This document shows positions 54,489 through 64,000 of a stretch of DNA of 64,000 bases, piece by piece. Origin of the DNA: Blastomussa wellsi (taxonomy: Eukaryota; Cnidaria; Anthozoa; Scleractinia; Plerogyridae); NCBI GenBank assembly GCA_947652115.1, contig OX393569.1, positions 5,241,161 to 5,305,160 of the forward strand, written 5' to 3'. The translations under genes were made by a program, and so were the position numbers. The notes beneath the pieces were generated by a model. That model searched no databases. It saw only the letters and a list, made by a program, of their open reading frames with translations, and was not told where the DNA came from. Numbering within the stretch: the first letter of the stretch is position 1; every line of letters starts with the position of its first letter.

Positions 54489-56060
54489 ATGGAAGATGAA
54501 GAAAGCGCTTTGATGAATAATGAAGGCAGGCATTTTTACGAAACCGAAAGTCGCGACGAAGTATTGAACGATTGGGAAGACATCAACTCGGAAATGAGTC
54601 CGTTTATTGAGGGACGCGAAAATAATGCTTTGAAAGGAACAGCTATTAAACGAAGGATAGGTCTCATTCACGCGATCTCCATGATAGTGGGGGGAATTAT
54701 TGGATCGGGGATATTTATATCCCCACGGTATGTCCTCAGAAGCGCCGGTTCCGTGGGAGAAACATTGCTAGTGTGGGCGTTTGGCGGGGTACTGAGTCTT
54801 CTAGGAGCACTATGTTACTGCGAACTGGGAACATTCATTGAAAAATCCGGCGGAGATTACATTTATTTGAAAATCGCTTACGGCCGCTTCGTCGGGTTTT
54901 TATACAGCTGGGTGAATGTGTGGTTCTTGGAGCCAGGCTCGCACGCCATTCTCAGCCTTACTTTCGCTGTGTACGCCACTGAACCATTCTTTCCCAGTGG
55001 AGGAGCAGATGACGTCACTAATTGTCCTCCTCCGTTCGGATTGGTTAAACTTCTAGCGGCTTGTGCAATTTGTATCTTATCCGCTGTGAACTGCATAAGC
55101 ATTCGCTTAGCTGCGAGAGCGCAAGTTCTGTTTACTACCTGTAAGCTTATTGCAATTGCAAGTATAGTCATCGTGGCTGTGCTTCGGTTGTTGTCTGGCA
55201 ATACCTTGCATTTTGATCAGCACTCCTTTGAAGGCAGCGCTAAAAGACCGGGCGATATAGGGCATGCTTTCTATAGCGTAATGTGGGCTTATTCTGGATG
55301 GAGTGGCCTGAATTTCATGACAGAAGAAGTTATAAACCCGAACAAGAACTTCCCTAGAACCTTAATGATATCCATTCCTGTGGTCACACTCTGTTACATT
55401 TTAATCAACCTGGCGTACTTCACCGTGTTAAGTAAGGAACAAGTCCTTGCTTCCGATGCCGTCGCTTTGACCTTCGCTTCTCGCCTTAGCCCTATTTTTG
55501 GAATGGCGATGCCTCTTATTGTATCCCTGTCATGTTTTGGCTCCCTCAACATGGGGATCTTTGCCAGTGCAAGAGTAATTTTTTCAATTGCCAAAGAAAG
55601 GCAACTCCCTTCATTGTTAGCCATGGTCCACAGAAAATCCCAAGCACCAATTCCTGCCATACTCTTACGCGCATCTCTTTCTCTTCTGATGCTCATACCC
55701 ACAAACATTGAAAACCTGCTGAACTGGCTGCTTTTTGTCGAATGGCTTATACTCGCATCTGTCTTCGTGGGTCTGATTTGGTTACGTTGGAAAAAGCGCA
55801 GTACCCCAAGATCCTTCAAAGTCAATATTATAATTCCTATTTTCATGGCAGGAGTTTCGCTTTACTTCACGGCCACGCCCTTTCTCTCCAATCCGGTTGA
55901 GTCCGTGTTTGGTTTAGCAGTTATTGTTGCAGGAATTCCAGCGTATTATATTTTCATAAAAAAGGACTGGACGTCTAAATCGAAGCGCTTCCAGAGATTT
56001 TTCGCTAAAATGTCGTATTATATTCAAGTAATTTTTAATGTTGTTCACGTTAAGTCTTAA
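54489..56060 (+). CDS. SLC7-family (LAT/b0,+-type) amino-acid transporter, single exon
   Basis: 523 residues from ATG 54489. The frame stays open further upstream but without an ATG. APC-superfamily light chain of a heteromeric amino-acid exchanger in the plasma membrane. TM1 holds the substrate-binding loop GGIIGSGIF (68-76), and about twelve hydrophobic segments follow. Cys179 (NCPPPFGLVK) sits in the loop before TM4, where LAT proteins form the disulphide with the SLC3 heavy chain. AVNCISIRLAARAQ and AYSGWSGLNFMTEE are typical of LAT/b0,+AT. The subtype (SLC7A5-A9) cannot be settled. There are no introns, unlike vertebrate SLC7 genes, so it may be an old retrocopy or an intron-poor lineage. 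The stop lies in the TTAA target of the adjacent MITE. Confidence 0.92.
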   Translation: MEDEESALMNNEGRHFYETESRDEVLNDWEDINSEMSPFIEGRENNALKGTAIKRRIGLIHAISMIVGGIIGSGIFISPRYVLRSAGSVGETLLVWAFGGVLSLLGALCYCELGTFIEKSGGDYIYLKIAYGRFVGFLYSWVNVWFLEPGSHAILSLTFAVYATEPFFPSGGADDVTNCPPPFGLVKLLAACAICILSAVNCISIRLAARAQVLFTTCKLIAIASIVIVAVLRLLSGNTLHFDQHSFEGSAKRPGDIGHAFYSVMWAYSGWSGLNFMTEEVINPNKNFPRTLMISIPVVTLCYILINLAYFTVLSKEQVLASDAVALTFASRLSPIFGMAMPLIVSLSCFGSLNMGIFASARVIFSIAKERQLPSLLAMVHRKSQAPIPAILLRASLSLLMLIPTNIENLLNWLLFVEWLILASVFVGLIWLRWKKRSTPRSFKVNIIIPIFMAGVSLYFTATPFLSNPVESVFGLAVIVAGIPAYYIFIKKDWTSKSKRFQRFFAKMSYYIQVIFNVVHVKS

Positions 56061-56314
56061 AGAATCTGACCCCCCCATTATGCATCGCGAGTAAAACCGC
56101 CATTTTTGGGGCCCCCGAAAAAGCGAGTTTTAGCGACTGACATTTTATCTGTTTCCAGCGACGTTGAATGCTTCAAGCAGGTAACGTCTTTACGAAAATA
56201 TAGTCCTCGCTAATTTTTCTTTCTTTGGGGTTCGTTATTTTTTGTACAATCGCTTTTTGTGATAACAATAACAATAATAGAGGCGCGTGATGCAAAGTGA
56301 GTGGGTCAGACTCT
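56061..56314. mobile_element. MITE with TTAA target duplication next to the SLC7 stop codon
   Basis: Inverted ends agaatctgaccc / gggtcagactct with inner gcatcgcg / gcgtgatgc. TTAA at 56057-56060 and 56315-56318. TTAA duplication is characteristic of piggyBac-type elements. Confidence 0.7.
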
Positions 56315-56374
56315 TTAACAATGGATTTAACTTCAGCGTTTTACTATTTTCAATGCAACAATATCAAAATGTTT

Positions 56375-57005
56375 TAAGGTGGCCCACAACAGATTAAAGC
56401 TTGGCGTCTCTGGCATTCTATTACAGCTAGGCCAATGATGCAGATGAAAAACATTTAGTGTATTCATGTAGAGTATTTATCAGTAAACAGAGTTAGATCA
56501 AAAAGGAGGAAAACTCTGTTGCCATGACAACATTAGAAGAGGTCAAAGACGACCCATATTTAACATTTTTAGGCTAATAACTTAAAAACTACTCGGTGAA
56601 AATTTTTGTTTTTGATATATTATTTCTGCAAATTTTTAAAAACTTGTCAATAAGTTTCAGAGCCACCTTAAATTTATGAAAAATAATGTACCTCTGAACC
56701 CTATTGACATAATTTTTTAAAAAAATTGCAGAAACGTTCCTTTCATCGACGTAACAAAAATATGTAAAAACCAAAAACTTTCACTGAGTAGTTTTAAAGG
56801 TATTAGCTTGAAAAGGCCAAATATAGGGCATCTTTGACCACTTTTGACGTTACCATCGCAACGAATTTTGACACTACACGGGACCAATTTGTTGATTAGT
56901 AAAATTTACACACATTTCTGCCAAAAGCTACCCTTCAGCATTAACGGTGTTGCTGCAATAGAATTCAAAAGACAGGGATGTGTAAAAGATTATGAGCCAC
57001 CTTAA
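56375..57005. mobile_element. Large foldback repeat
   Basis: Ends ttaaggtggcccacaa and tgagccacctta are inverted. Long imperfect arms share ggctaataacttaaaaacta, ctcggtgaaaatttttg and gaggtcaaagacgacccata with their reverse complements. Non-coding. Confidence 0.6.
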
Positions 57006-57379
57006 CTCAAAGAAACTGTTGTGCTTCGTTGACATCACGACAGTGCATTGAAAATGATAATGATAATGAATTTGTATAGCGCTAAAACTATAAAAAGAAT
57101 ATTCAAAAGCGCTTAACATTAATGATAACGAGTAAAAAATGTAAAAATTTCTAAAAGCTATAATAATACAATGATATGTATGCTATGATAAAATCTAAAA
57201 ATTCCAAACTAAATTAAAATTAAACATTAGAACTATTCCAACAAATCAAAAGCTTTCTTAAAAAGTGTTTTAAAATCGTGAACACGAAGTCGCCATTGAA
57301 TTGTACTATTTGTTAAAGATCAAGTGAGTTATTTCTCACATGGATTACTAAAAAAGTTGGCTCGCACAACAACAGCCCG

Positions 57380-58240
57380 TCGACCGGTTAGCTCAGTTGG
57401 TAGACTAAGGCCCCATTTATATGGTCTCGGGTACCCGAGACAACCCTCCCTCCCGAGACAACTTCACCGAGCGTTTATATGAAAAAATTTGTCCCTGGCA
57501 GCCGAGTTAAAGTTGACCCTGTTTGATTATTCATAAAGTATTTTAATATTCAACTCACCAGTTATCCTTCTTTCTTTGAATTTCTTTCGTTTATTCGATC
57601 ACTGGAGGCCTTGCTGGGTTAAATTCTATTTCTTTAGTGCATTTTTTTGCGTAAAAACCTGAAATTCGGACGGTACGTGACACTCGGCACGTTCAGAGTT
57701 GTCCCGGGTAAGCGAGCCAAAGTGTTTATATGAGAAAAAGTTGTCCCGCCTGCCAGGGTTACCCTACCTGCCGAGACGAGACAACTCGCCCACCCGAGTT
57801 GTCTCGCCCCCCGAGACAACTCGGGCGGGATCATATAAACGGTCCGTGGAATCTTTCAAAGATTTTAGTGAAAAGTTAGCTCGCCCAGGGTAACTCGGGG
57901 GGAGGGTTGTCTCGGGTACCCGAGACCATATAAACAGGGCCTAAGAGCGCCGAACTACAACGCCAGTGCGAGAGGTCTTGGTTTCGAGCGCTCGAGCGGA
58001 TCAGCACTCGGGGTTTTAACATAACTGAGGACATGCTGCCTTTTAATGACATCTGCAAATGGTTAGATGCTCTAGTCTACTCTGATAAGGACGATAAACC
58101 AGACGCTCAGTCTCCATTCATGTTCATTGTTACGGTCAGCTGGGGGCCTTGAAGAACTCACGCACTTATTGCCTGTTGTGATGTCCAGATTGGGATAAAG
58201 GTACTCTGTAATCCGAGGATAAATAAAGGATCCATTATCA
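57380..58240 (+). mobile_element. tRNA-derived SINE (second family), interrupted by a MITE
   Basis: tRNA-like A box ggttagctcagttggtagac, then the MITE insertion, then agagcgccgaactacaacgc, gtcttggtttcgagcgctcg (B-box region) and the body gacatctgcaaatggttaga, ggacgataaaccagacgctc. Removing the insert restores a continuous tRNA-like head. Confidence 0.7.
57409..57941. mobile_element. MITE inserted in the SINE, TAA target duplication
   Basis: About 45-bp inverted ends: ggccccatttatatggtctc / gagaccatataaacagggcc, continuing with gggtacccgagacaaccctc. TAA at 57406-57408 and 57942-57944. The 3-bp TAA/TTA duplication suggests a PIF/Harbinger relative. Confidence 0.85.
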
Positions 58241-58917
58241 AGTGTTCTAAAATTGACGAAAACAACTCGCTAAATTTCAGTTTTGGGTTTTGCAGACATA
58301 ATTTTCTTATAGAAATATAAAATTAAAGCACATTATTGATGTCTTGTGCAACTTTTAAAACTGGCCACAATTTTTTTCAAAATCTCCACGACATTCTTTT
58401 CCTTTTTTTTTGCACTGCAACAAAATCACTTATCACGAGCACTTATTCTCGTTTCTATCGCAGGGGTTTTCGGCTACGATTAAAAAAAACTACTGGTATC
58501 TTGGCTTTTAAAATACATGGCTGAAAGACTGTTCAGTTGAAACAGTTATATTTCCACTGCGTCGCTGCAGTCGCCCGTTCTATGGATACCACGTTAATGT
58601 AAACTGCCGGTCGTCTATTTGCGCTCCGAAATACCGTGGTAAAAGGTTCTTAACCCGCTAGCATTTCTGCAGAATTTATTTGCTCTTCAATCCGACGCTT
58701 TCAGGCAATAAGCCTTGTTTGTCCCGCACAATAACACACTATTACTTTCACTGGTCAACGTTTACGTTAGACTTGCCTGCCTACAAGCTGAGCTCACAGA
58801 GCGCGAATGCCTTTTAGAAAGTCTACGTTTTCGTCAGTCAAGCAAAAAAACCTGGCTGCTTTTGTGTGCACAAAAACCACTTCTAAAACACTTCAGTATA
58901 TGTTTAAAAGTTTAATT
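58241..58917. other. Gap between SINE and CENPO 3' end
   Basis: No gene or clear repeat recognised. Presumably includes the CENPO 3' UTR (ATTAAA at 58911-58916, minus, immediately after the stop). Confidence 0.35.
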
Positions 58918-61900
58918 CTAAACATCCAAGTCTTCTGAAAAGGCTTCAGCAAAGGCCTGATGGAGGAAGTGATCTCTGAACAGTTTCTTTTTAGCTTGAA
59001 GTCCTCTTCTAAATGTTGACGTGTTTTTACCTGAAAGGAGATGAAAGGAGATGTTGAAACGGCGATCAGAATGTTCACAGGAAGAGAACGAGCTTGAACG
59101 CATTAAGAATGCACACACTCTGGCTAGTCACTAGCCTGCAAACACAGCTTCGATTGCGCCCAGCGCCAAATAAGTAGTGTTGCAGCACTCGCAACGACAT
59201 CTTCGACACGAAGTTGAATACAACTACCATAATTTCCTATTTCCTATACTGGTCCTCTAGTGTAGCAGTTGCTACTGTTTTGATAGCAGGGGCATTGTTC
59301 CTGTTGTTTGTTTTATTGCTGCAGTTGACCCCGGTGCGAACATCGAGCTCTCACGCTTCGCGCTCGCTGCTCGCGCTCTGTGAGCTCCACTTGTAGACAA
59401 GAGGGGATAAGTTTCTAAAGAAACTGTGGTGCTGCGTAGGTGGGAAGTATAGACAAGTCTATACTTATAAATCCCTTATAAAAATGACAGGGGTGCTTTT
59501 CGTGCTTTCAGGGGCTAGGAGGTACAATTGGTGGACTGGCAGTGGCGGATCTAGGGGAGGAGCATGGGGGCCAAACATTAATTGGGTCCCCACCTAGAAA
59601 GAAGTCTGGATCCGCCACTAATTGGTACCGCTTAGTGTGTCTTTACCGAATTAAAATGACCGCCACAAGAGTTGTCACATCACCTTATAGGCGCCTTTAA
59701 AGTCAGGAACCGTAAAACTGATGCATCTAAGGAGCGTAAAATGAATTTGGGTCGCACCCACAAACGAGATTTTGGTACCTTTTAGGGGTGTTTCGGAAAA
59801 TTTCCGACGGGTATCCCGGTCATTTTTGTAGGGGAGTCACCCGGGAGCAGCTACCCTGCCTCGCGAACTACACGAACGGCAGGAGCAGAGCTCTTCTTCC
59901 ATTATTTTCTCAGGGCTTCGCCGCTACTATTTTTACCACTGCACACACAAACAGAAACTTACATGCACGCATTTACTTACTCACCCTCAGTTAGAAAATC
60001 AACACGTGATGGTCTTGTTAGTGTGAGCGCATCATACGTCAATTTCACAACAATGCCTTTATCTTGTTCCTCCACTTCCTGCATATCAATTTCATATTTT
60101 TTCGTTAGCACTTACCCAATACCCAAGAACAGCTATCACAGAAATTCTAACTGGCATATTGGTATTCTTTATGCATTTGTATTTTCCCCAAAGGACAACC
60201 TGGTTTAGTTCAACTTCAAGGTAGGCAGGTTTTCTAAGAAGAGATTGCAGTGGCACGCAATGCGTACAGATGAACGCAGTACTACAAAGCCGTTTGCTGT
60301 GCTGAATTACTAAACAGTGGTGTTGTTTGACATCACATAACAGAACTCCTCGATAAAGCATTGTCAATGCAAAACATTGTTATTTGCACTGGAAGGTGAA
60401 AAATGTTTTCAGAACAATCTGTCTGACATAGGAAAAGGTAGGATTTCATCGAGATTTCCATAGGATTTCATTGAAAATTTTCAGGGATGCAAATATCAGT
60501 CGAACATAGGGCAAACCAGGCCAAGCCTTATCCCAGTCTCCTGAGCATGAAGTAACAAGAAGGTTTTTCTTTTCTTACCTGGAAGAGATTCTAGACCAAT
60601 TACCAATTTATAACTGCAGAATTCTTACACGCTCATTGTCCACTCGGCTATTGCCTCGTGACGTCCACACTTTTTTGACAATGTGATGATGAAATTGATG
60701 ATTAAATAATGGGACAAACGCTTAAGAAATGGCGTCAATTTGTTAATTGCCTATCATAAGAACACAGCACAATTTTTGGCCAGTGCTTACACCTGGATCG
60801 CTTGATCTGGAATCCAGCACACTAACAATTAGGCGACCACACCACCCACAAATAGTGCAGAGGGACAAATCCTTGACCCACATATCCTACCTTCAATTTT
60901 AAGTGGACAAAATCATGTGCAGGGCTGCAAGATATTTCCCCATCCAATTTGTCTCTGTGTTGCTCTTGACAGAGTTGAACCTGAAAACACAATGCTTAAC
61001 ACTGATTCATTCTAACTGGTTTTCAACATGAGGGAGTCAGTTCAAAGAAACACTGTGATTCTCAAAAAGATGGCTTGTATGATGAGAGTGTTTAGGGATC
61101 ATTAACCACCTAATAACAAAAAAAAAGCAAATTCAGAAGAAAGTACAATTTTACAGTATAATTATTTACTTGCTCTCTTCTTGCCACAAATGCATTGAGA
61201 TTCTCAGAGATGACCATGAAAAACCTCTACAAGATAAAATAACATGATTGTGAGTTACAAAATATTTTATTATTTGCCATGTAGAAAACTTTGCAAGCTT
61301 AATAAAGTAAAAAGACAGCATTAAATTAAATATTATAGTAGTAAATAGTTAGAAAATAAGAAAAAAGAAATGTGGCAGGGAAATCTCAAGTAAGCCTAGC
61401 GGCTTATGAGGCCTAGAGGACTATCAGACTGGAGATTATTCTGGGTTCCATTGCATTAGGTAATAAAGTCTGCATACGAGCCTAGTGACCCATCAGGCCG
61501 GATCTTATCCCAGTTTCATTAGCATGAAGCGACAGAGAGTATTTCTTCTCCCCCTCGATGGGATGCTAGTCCATCGCAGGATTACCCCCAGCAGTAAATT
61601 TGCCAGTACCCAATTATACACCTGGGTGAAGAGACGCACAGTGAGAGTAGTGTCTTGCCCAAGAACACAACGCAGCGCAGTGCATCGTCCGATCGGGAGT
61701 CCAGCAGGCTAACAATTAGGCCACTGTGCCTCCCACTTATTGTATTAAGTAATAAGGAGTATTTCTACTCCTCCCAGGTTGGGATGCTACTGCATTGCAG
61801 GGTTTCAAATCTACCAGTACCTATTTATACATCAAGGTGGAGAGAGGCACTACAGGAGTTGGGTGTCTTGCCCAAGAACACAATATACTGACCCAGCCAG

Positions 61901-64000
61901 GGCTCAGAGAACCTGATCTGAAGCAGAAGTTATAGACAAAGAGTCTATCCAAGCAAAAACTTTCACAGCAGTTAGAATTTATAGCAGGGAGCTAAATGGT
62001 TCAAAAAGAGTGTAAAATCATATAACACTGAAGCACGACAAACTGAAGATAGGAGACTACCTAAAGTTACAATAAATATGTGATAGTAAAATACCTTGAT
62101 GTCACTGTTCAAGAACTGCTGGCTAATTGTGTCAATGGGAATGAAGTAAGGTACAGTGTGCTTATGAATCTAAGAAAAAAAAAGACAAATATGGCTTAAC
62201 AAGACAGATGAAGACACCACAATGAAGTACGAATCCCAAGGTAAAACTACAAAACATGACAGGTTGGGTTAGAAACCAACTGAACATAGGGAAGGCATCA
62301 GGGCGGCAGCTAACAGTTGGACATAGACAATGGCTATCTAAAATTTGACAATAGAGAGATTACGCGTGGCGTTCGTTTTTCCTGCGAACGGCAAAAATTC
62401 AACTTCTGCGGTTTGCCGTTAGGCGTTTATATAGGGATATAGGTCGGCTTGCAAGGTAAGCTAAGTCTGCAGTCGGGCCTAGTGGCCCATCAGGCTGGAG
62501 CTTATCCCGGTTTCTGTTGCATGAAGCGACAGAGGGTATTTCTACTCCCCCCTGGATGGGATGCTAGTCCATCGCAGGGTTACACCCCAGCAGTAAATTC
62601 GCTGGTACCCATTTATACACCTGGGTGAAGAGAGGCACTGTGAGAGTAAAGTGTCTTGCCCAAGAACACAATGCAGTGCCCCGGCTAGAGGCTCAAACCC
62701 GGACCGTCCGATCCGGAGTCCAGCGCACTAACCATTAGTCCACTGCAGCTCGGCTTATGGTTGTTCTGAACGAGTGATTTTTTTCCCTATTTTTTGGAGA
62801 GATTCATTTAAGAATCAAATAAAAAGGTAACAAAATGAAAGGCAATCTTGCGTTTGCCGTTTGCCATATAACGTCATGCTTAATCTCTCTATTGTCTGAT
62901 TAAATCCAACTGTGGTCAGACAAAATGTCTGGACAATGTTTTATGCCTTCCAAGGCAAATGCCAACAACAACTCTTTATAGACTGAGGAGTTCTGTAACA
63001 TTAAGTCTGACCTCACTTGTGCTTGTCTGATAAAATGACGACTTAGTCCAACACCTGTCCTTTCACGCGAAAAACATTATTTGCAGCCCTGGGTATGCTT
63101 CAGAAAATCTGTTTCATGAAACAATCAGAGGTCCTTATTTTTTCCAAGTCCTTTTGATAGGGGAGAGGGGAAACATGAAGAGGTGGAGGAAAACTACCCA
63201 TTTATACATAAGGAGGTTTAATTAAAAGAGGGGAGAGGGAATGCTAGTTAGTGGTGTCTTGAAGCACCTCCCCACAAATATCATAGTGTCACGGTAACAT
63301 TCACTTGTTGACCAACCTTTAAATCATTGTCTTTTAACTCCACTTCAACATAATATGGTTCATGATATCTGGCTGTTGATTAAAAAAACACTAATTGTAA
63401 TGATCCCGAGATTGAAACCACTTGCTTCAAAATAGATTATGAGGCCTTCCAAGGAGGTTAGTCATGTTACAACGTCGCTTGCTTCTGTAAATGCAGCAAC
63501 TGTAAATGTTGCTGTTGTTTTTCGTAGTGTACGTGACTGTTGCTGCCACTTTTTATCGAGGAAACAGATTGGTAACATGGCTATAACTGGAGTTTCATGA
63601 GGCTCAGTAGGCAAAAAATGTTCCACCAGTAATGGGGAACACTGCTAAGGGGATTCAGTGGTATGCTCCCCTAGGAAATTTCGAAAATCTGAACTCTCAG
63701 AGATGCCACGAGTCACTTTTGTGCTACATTAATTGTATTTTTACTACTCATGTTTTTAACTATTATTGATAAATACACTTTTTTCTGATATCATATTCAC
63801 TGTTTATTGTGTCTGTCACATTTTAGCAGTGCAATCATGTCACTTATGTCTCATTACAAATTCCCTTGTCGTCAATATCCAGAGCCATGTCACATGTCGC
63901 ATTTAATCCTTGGAAGGCCTCATTTATAAGTTTATAAGCCAGATACTTAAGAATGGAAAAAGTTCAATTATTAATGCATCCAGGGTGTTGTTACTCACAA
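58918..64000 (-). CDS. CENPO: Centromere protein O, C-terminal part (5' end outside window)
   Basis: Subunit of the CENP-O/P/Q/R/U module of the inner kinetochore. Exons from 5' to 3' on the minus strand: 63999-64000 (only the last 2 bases before a GTGAGT donor), 63317-63372, 62095-62169, 61171-61227, 60891-60980, 59985-60078 and 58918-59030 (stop TAG). All phases agree. The product segment includes RYHEPYYVEVELKDNDLK, IHKHTVPYFIPIDTIS, FFMVISENLNAFVARREQ, LTYDALTLTRPSRVDFL and LFRDHFLHQAFAEAF. These line up in order with the RWD-type C-terminal half of vertebrate CENP-O (human HHHSVPVFIPL, EYLNAY, LLYKDLTATLP). The N-terminal coiled coil must lie to the right. Introns hold SINEs and a nested MITE. 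Confidence 0.88.
59539..59620. mobile_element. Very short hAT-like MITE
   Basis: cagtggcggatctaggg at the left and ggatccgccacta at the right are inverted. CAGTGGCGGAT ends are typical of some hAT elements. No clean 8-bp duplication was found. Confidence 0.5.
60290..60500 (+). repeat. Dispersed repeat, copy 2
   Basis: Contains acagaactcctcgataaagc, aaacattgttatttgcactg and gatttcattgaaaattttca, in the same order as at 10880-11040. Confidence 0.5.
60525..60850 (-). mobile_element. Decayed SINE in CENPO intron
   Basis: Tail-like ccttatcccagtctcctgag plus catgaagta at 60523-60550, and head-like gatctggaatccagcacact then aacaattaggcgacc at 60805-60835, both reversed. The middle is replaced or diverged. 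Confidence 0.45.
61470..61735 (-). mobile_element. SINE in CENPO intron, nearly complete
   Basis: Reverse-oriented: cttatcccagtttcattagc, gatgggatgctagtccatcg, ttatacacctgggtgaagag, gtcttgcccaagaacacaac, gagtccagcaggctaacaat. The head is at the right end. Confidence 0.75.
61750..61925 (-). mobile_element. SINE fragment in CENPO intron
   Basis: Second reversed copy adjacent to the previous one: tatttctactcctcccaggt, ctatttatacatcaaggtgg, gtcttgcccaagaacacaat. It is more diverged. Confidence 0.65.
62346..62897. mobile_element. MITE containing a SINE
   Basis: Inverted ends gacaatagagagatta / taatctctctattgtc. The inner arms include aacggcaaa / tttgccgtt. The SINE at 62462-62752 sits inside. 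Confidence 0.75.
62462..62752 (-). mobile_element. tRNA-derived SINE, full-length reference copy
   Basis: Reverse-oriented. Head gcactaaccattagtccact with gaggctcaaacccggacc (B box on minus strand). Body gtcttgcccaagaacacaat, cacctgggtgaagagaggca, atgggatgctagtccatcgc. Tail gcttatcccggtttctgttg. It is the best-preserved of the copies in this window. Confidence 0.8.

Larger units (their letters stand above)
62280..63090 (-). repeat. Dispersed repeat, copy 3, split by a MITE
   Basis: The reverse complement shows the same blocks as copies 1 and 2, on both sides of the MITE at 62346-62897: tgttacagaactcctcag on the right part and aacagttggacatagacaat on the left part. Confidence 0.45.

Noticed and set aside
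59214..59396. 60-codon hydrophobic open frame
   Set aside because: Lies in a CENPO intron. tatactggtcct..agtg.agcagttgct also occurs at 4000-4030, so it is probably a dispersed repeat.

Overview
The window is eukaryotic nuclear DNA. It has split genes with GT-AG introns, long AT-rich intergenic stretches, tRNA-derived SINEs and many palindromic MITE-like repeats. The protein repertoire is animal: MYO19, PES1, CCHCR1, an SLC7 transporter and the CCAN kinetochore subunit CENPO. The repeat families look like those of anthozoan cnidarians (stony corals or relatives). That assignment rests on pattern recognition, not on a search.

Layout. 1-5.3 kb (+): 3' half of a class XIX myosin. 6.3-25.95 kb (-): complete Pescadillo (PES1), 16 coding exons and 522 codons, with every splice phase consistent. 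Its 10.8-kb intron (10504-21278) holds an autonomous Helitron-like element on the same strand, made of a 2095-residue protein and a two-exon RPA1-like gene. 26.05-33.13 kb (+): complete CCHCR1, divergent from PES1 across a 96-bp gap. 33.75-37.86 kb (-): complete three-exon DJ-1/PfpI (Hsp31-like) gene, whose large intron contains a 110-bp satellite built from palindromic units. 40.2-50.9 kb: three tandem copies of a ~2.0-2.1-kb unit. The middle copy is split by an intact Ty3/Gypsy retrotransposon with identical 140-bp LTRs and a perfect 5-bp target duplication. 51.7-52.3 kb: decayed LINE 3' end. 54.5-56.06 kb (+): single-exon SLC7-type amino-acid transporter. 58.9-64.0 kb (-): 3' part of CENPO, continuing past the right edge.

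The host genes are unrelated housekeeping genes (ribosome biogenesis, centriole/P-body, mitochondrial motility, kinetochore, amino-acid uptake). They share no obvious pathway. The only clear regulatory link is the PES1/CCHCR1 bidirectional promoter, which carries a perfect CACGTG E-box. Most of the non-coding DNA can be assigned to transposons, and several are nested: SINE in MITE, MITE in SINE, and Gypsy in tandem repeat. The most unusual item is the Helitron protein, which begins with a ubiquitin-specific-protease-like domain and a [14 protein letters not shown] repeat array before its HUH Rep and helicase.
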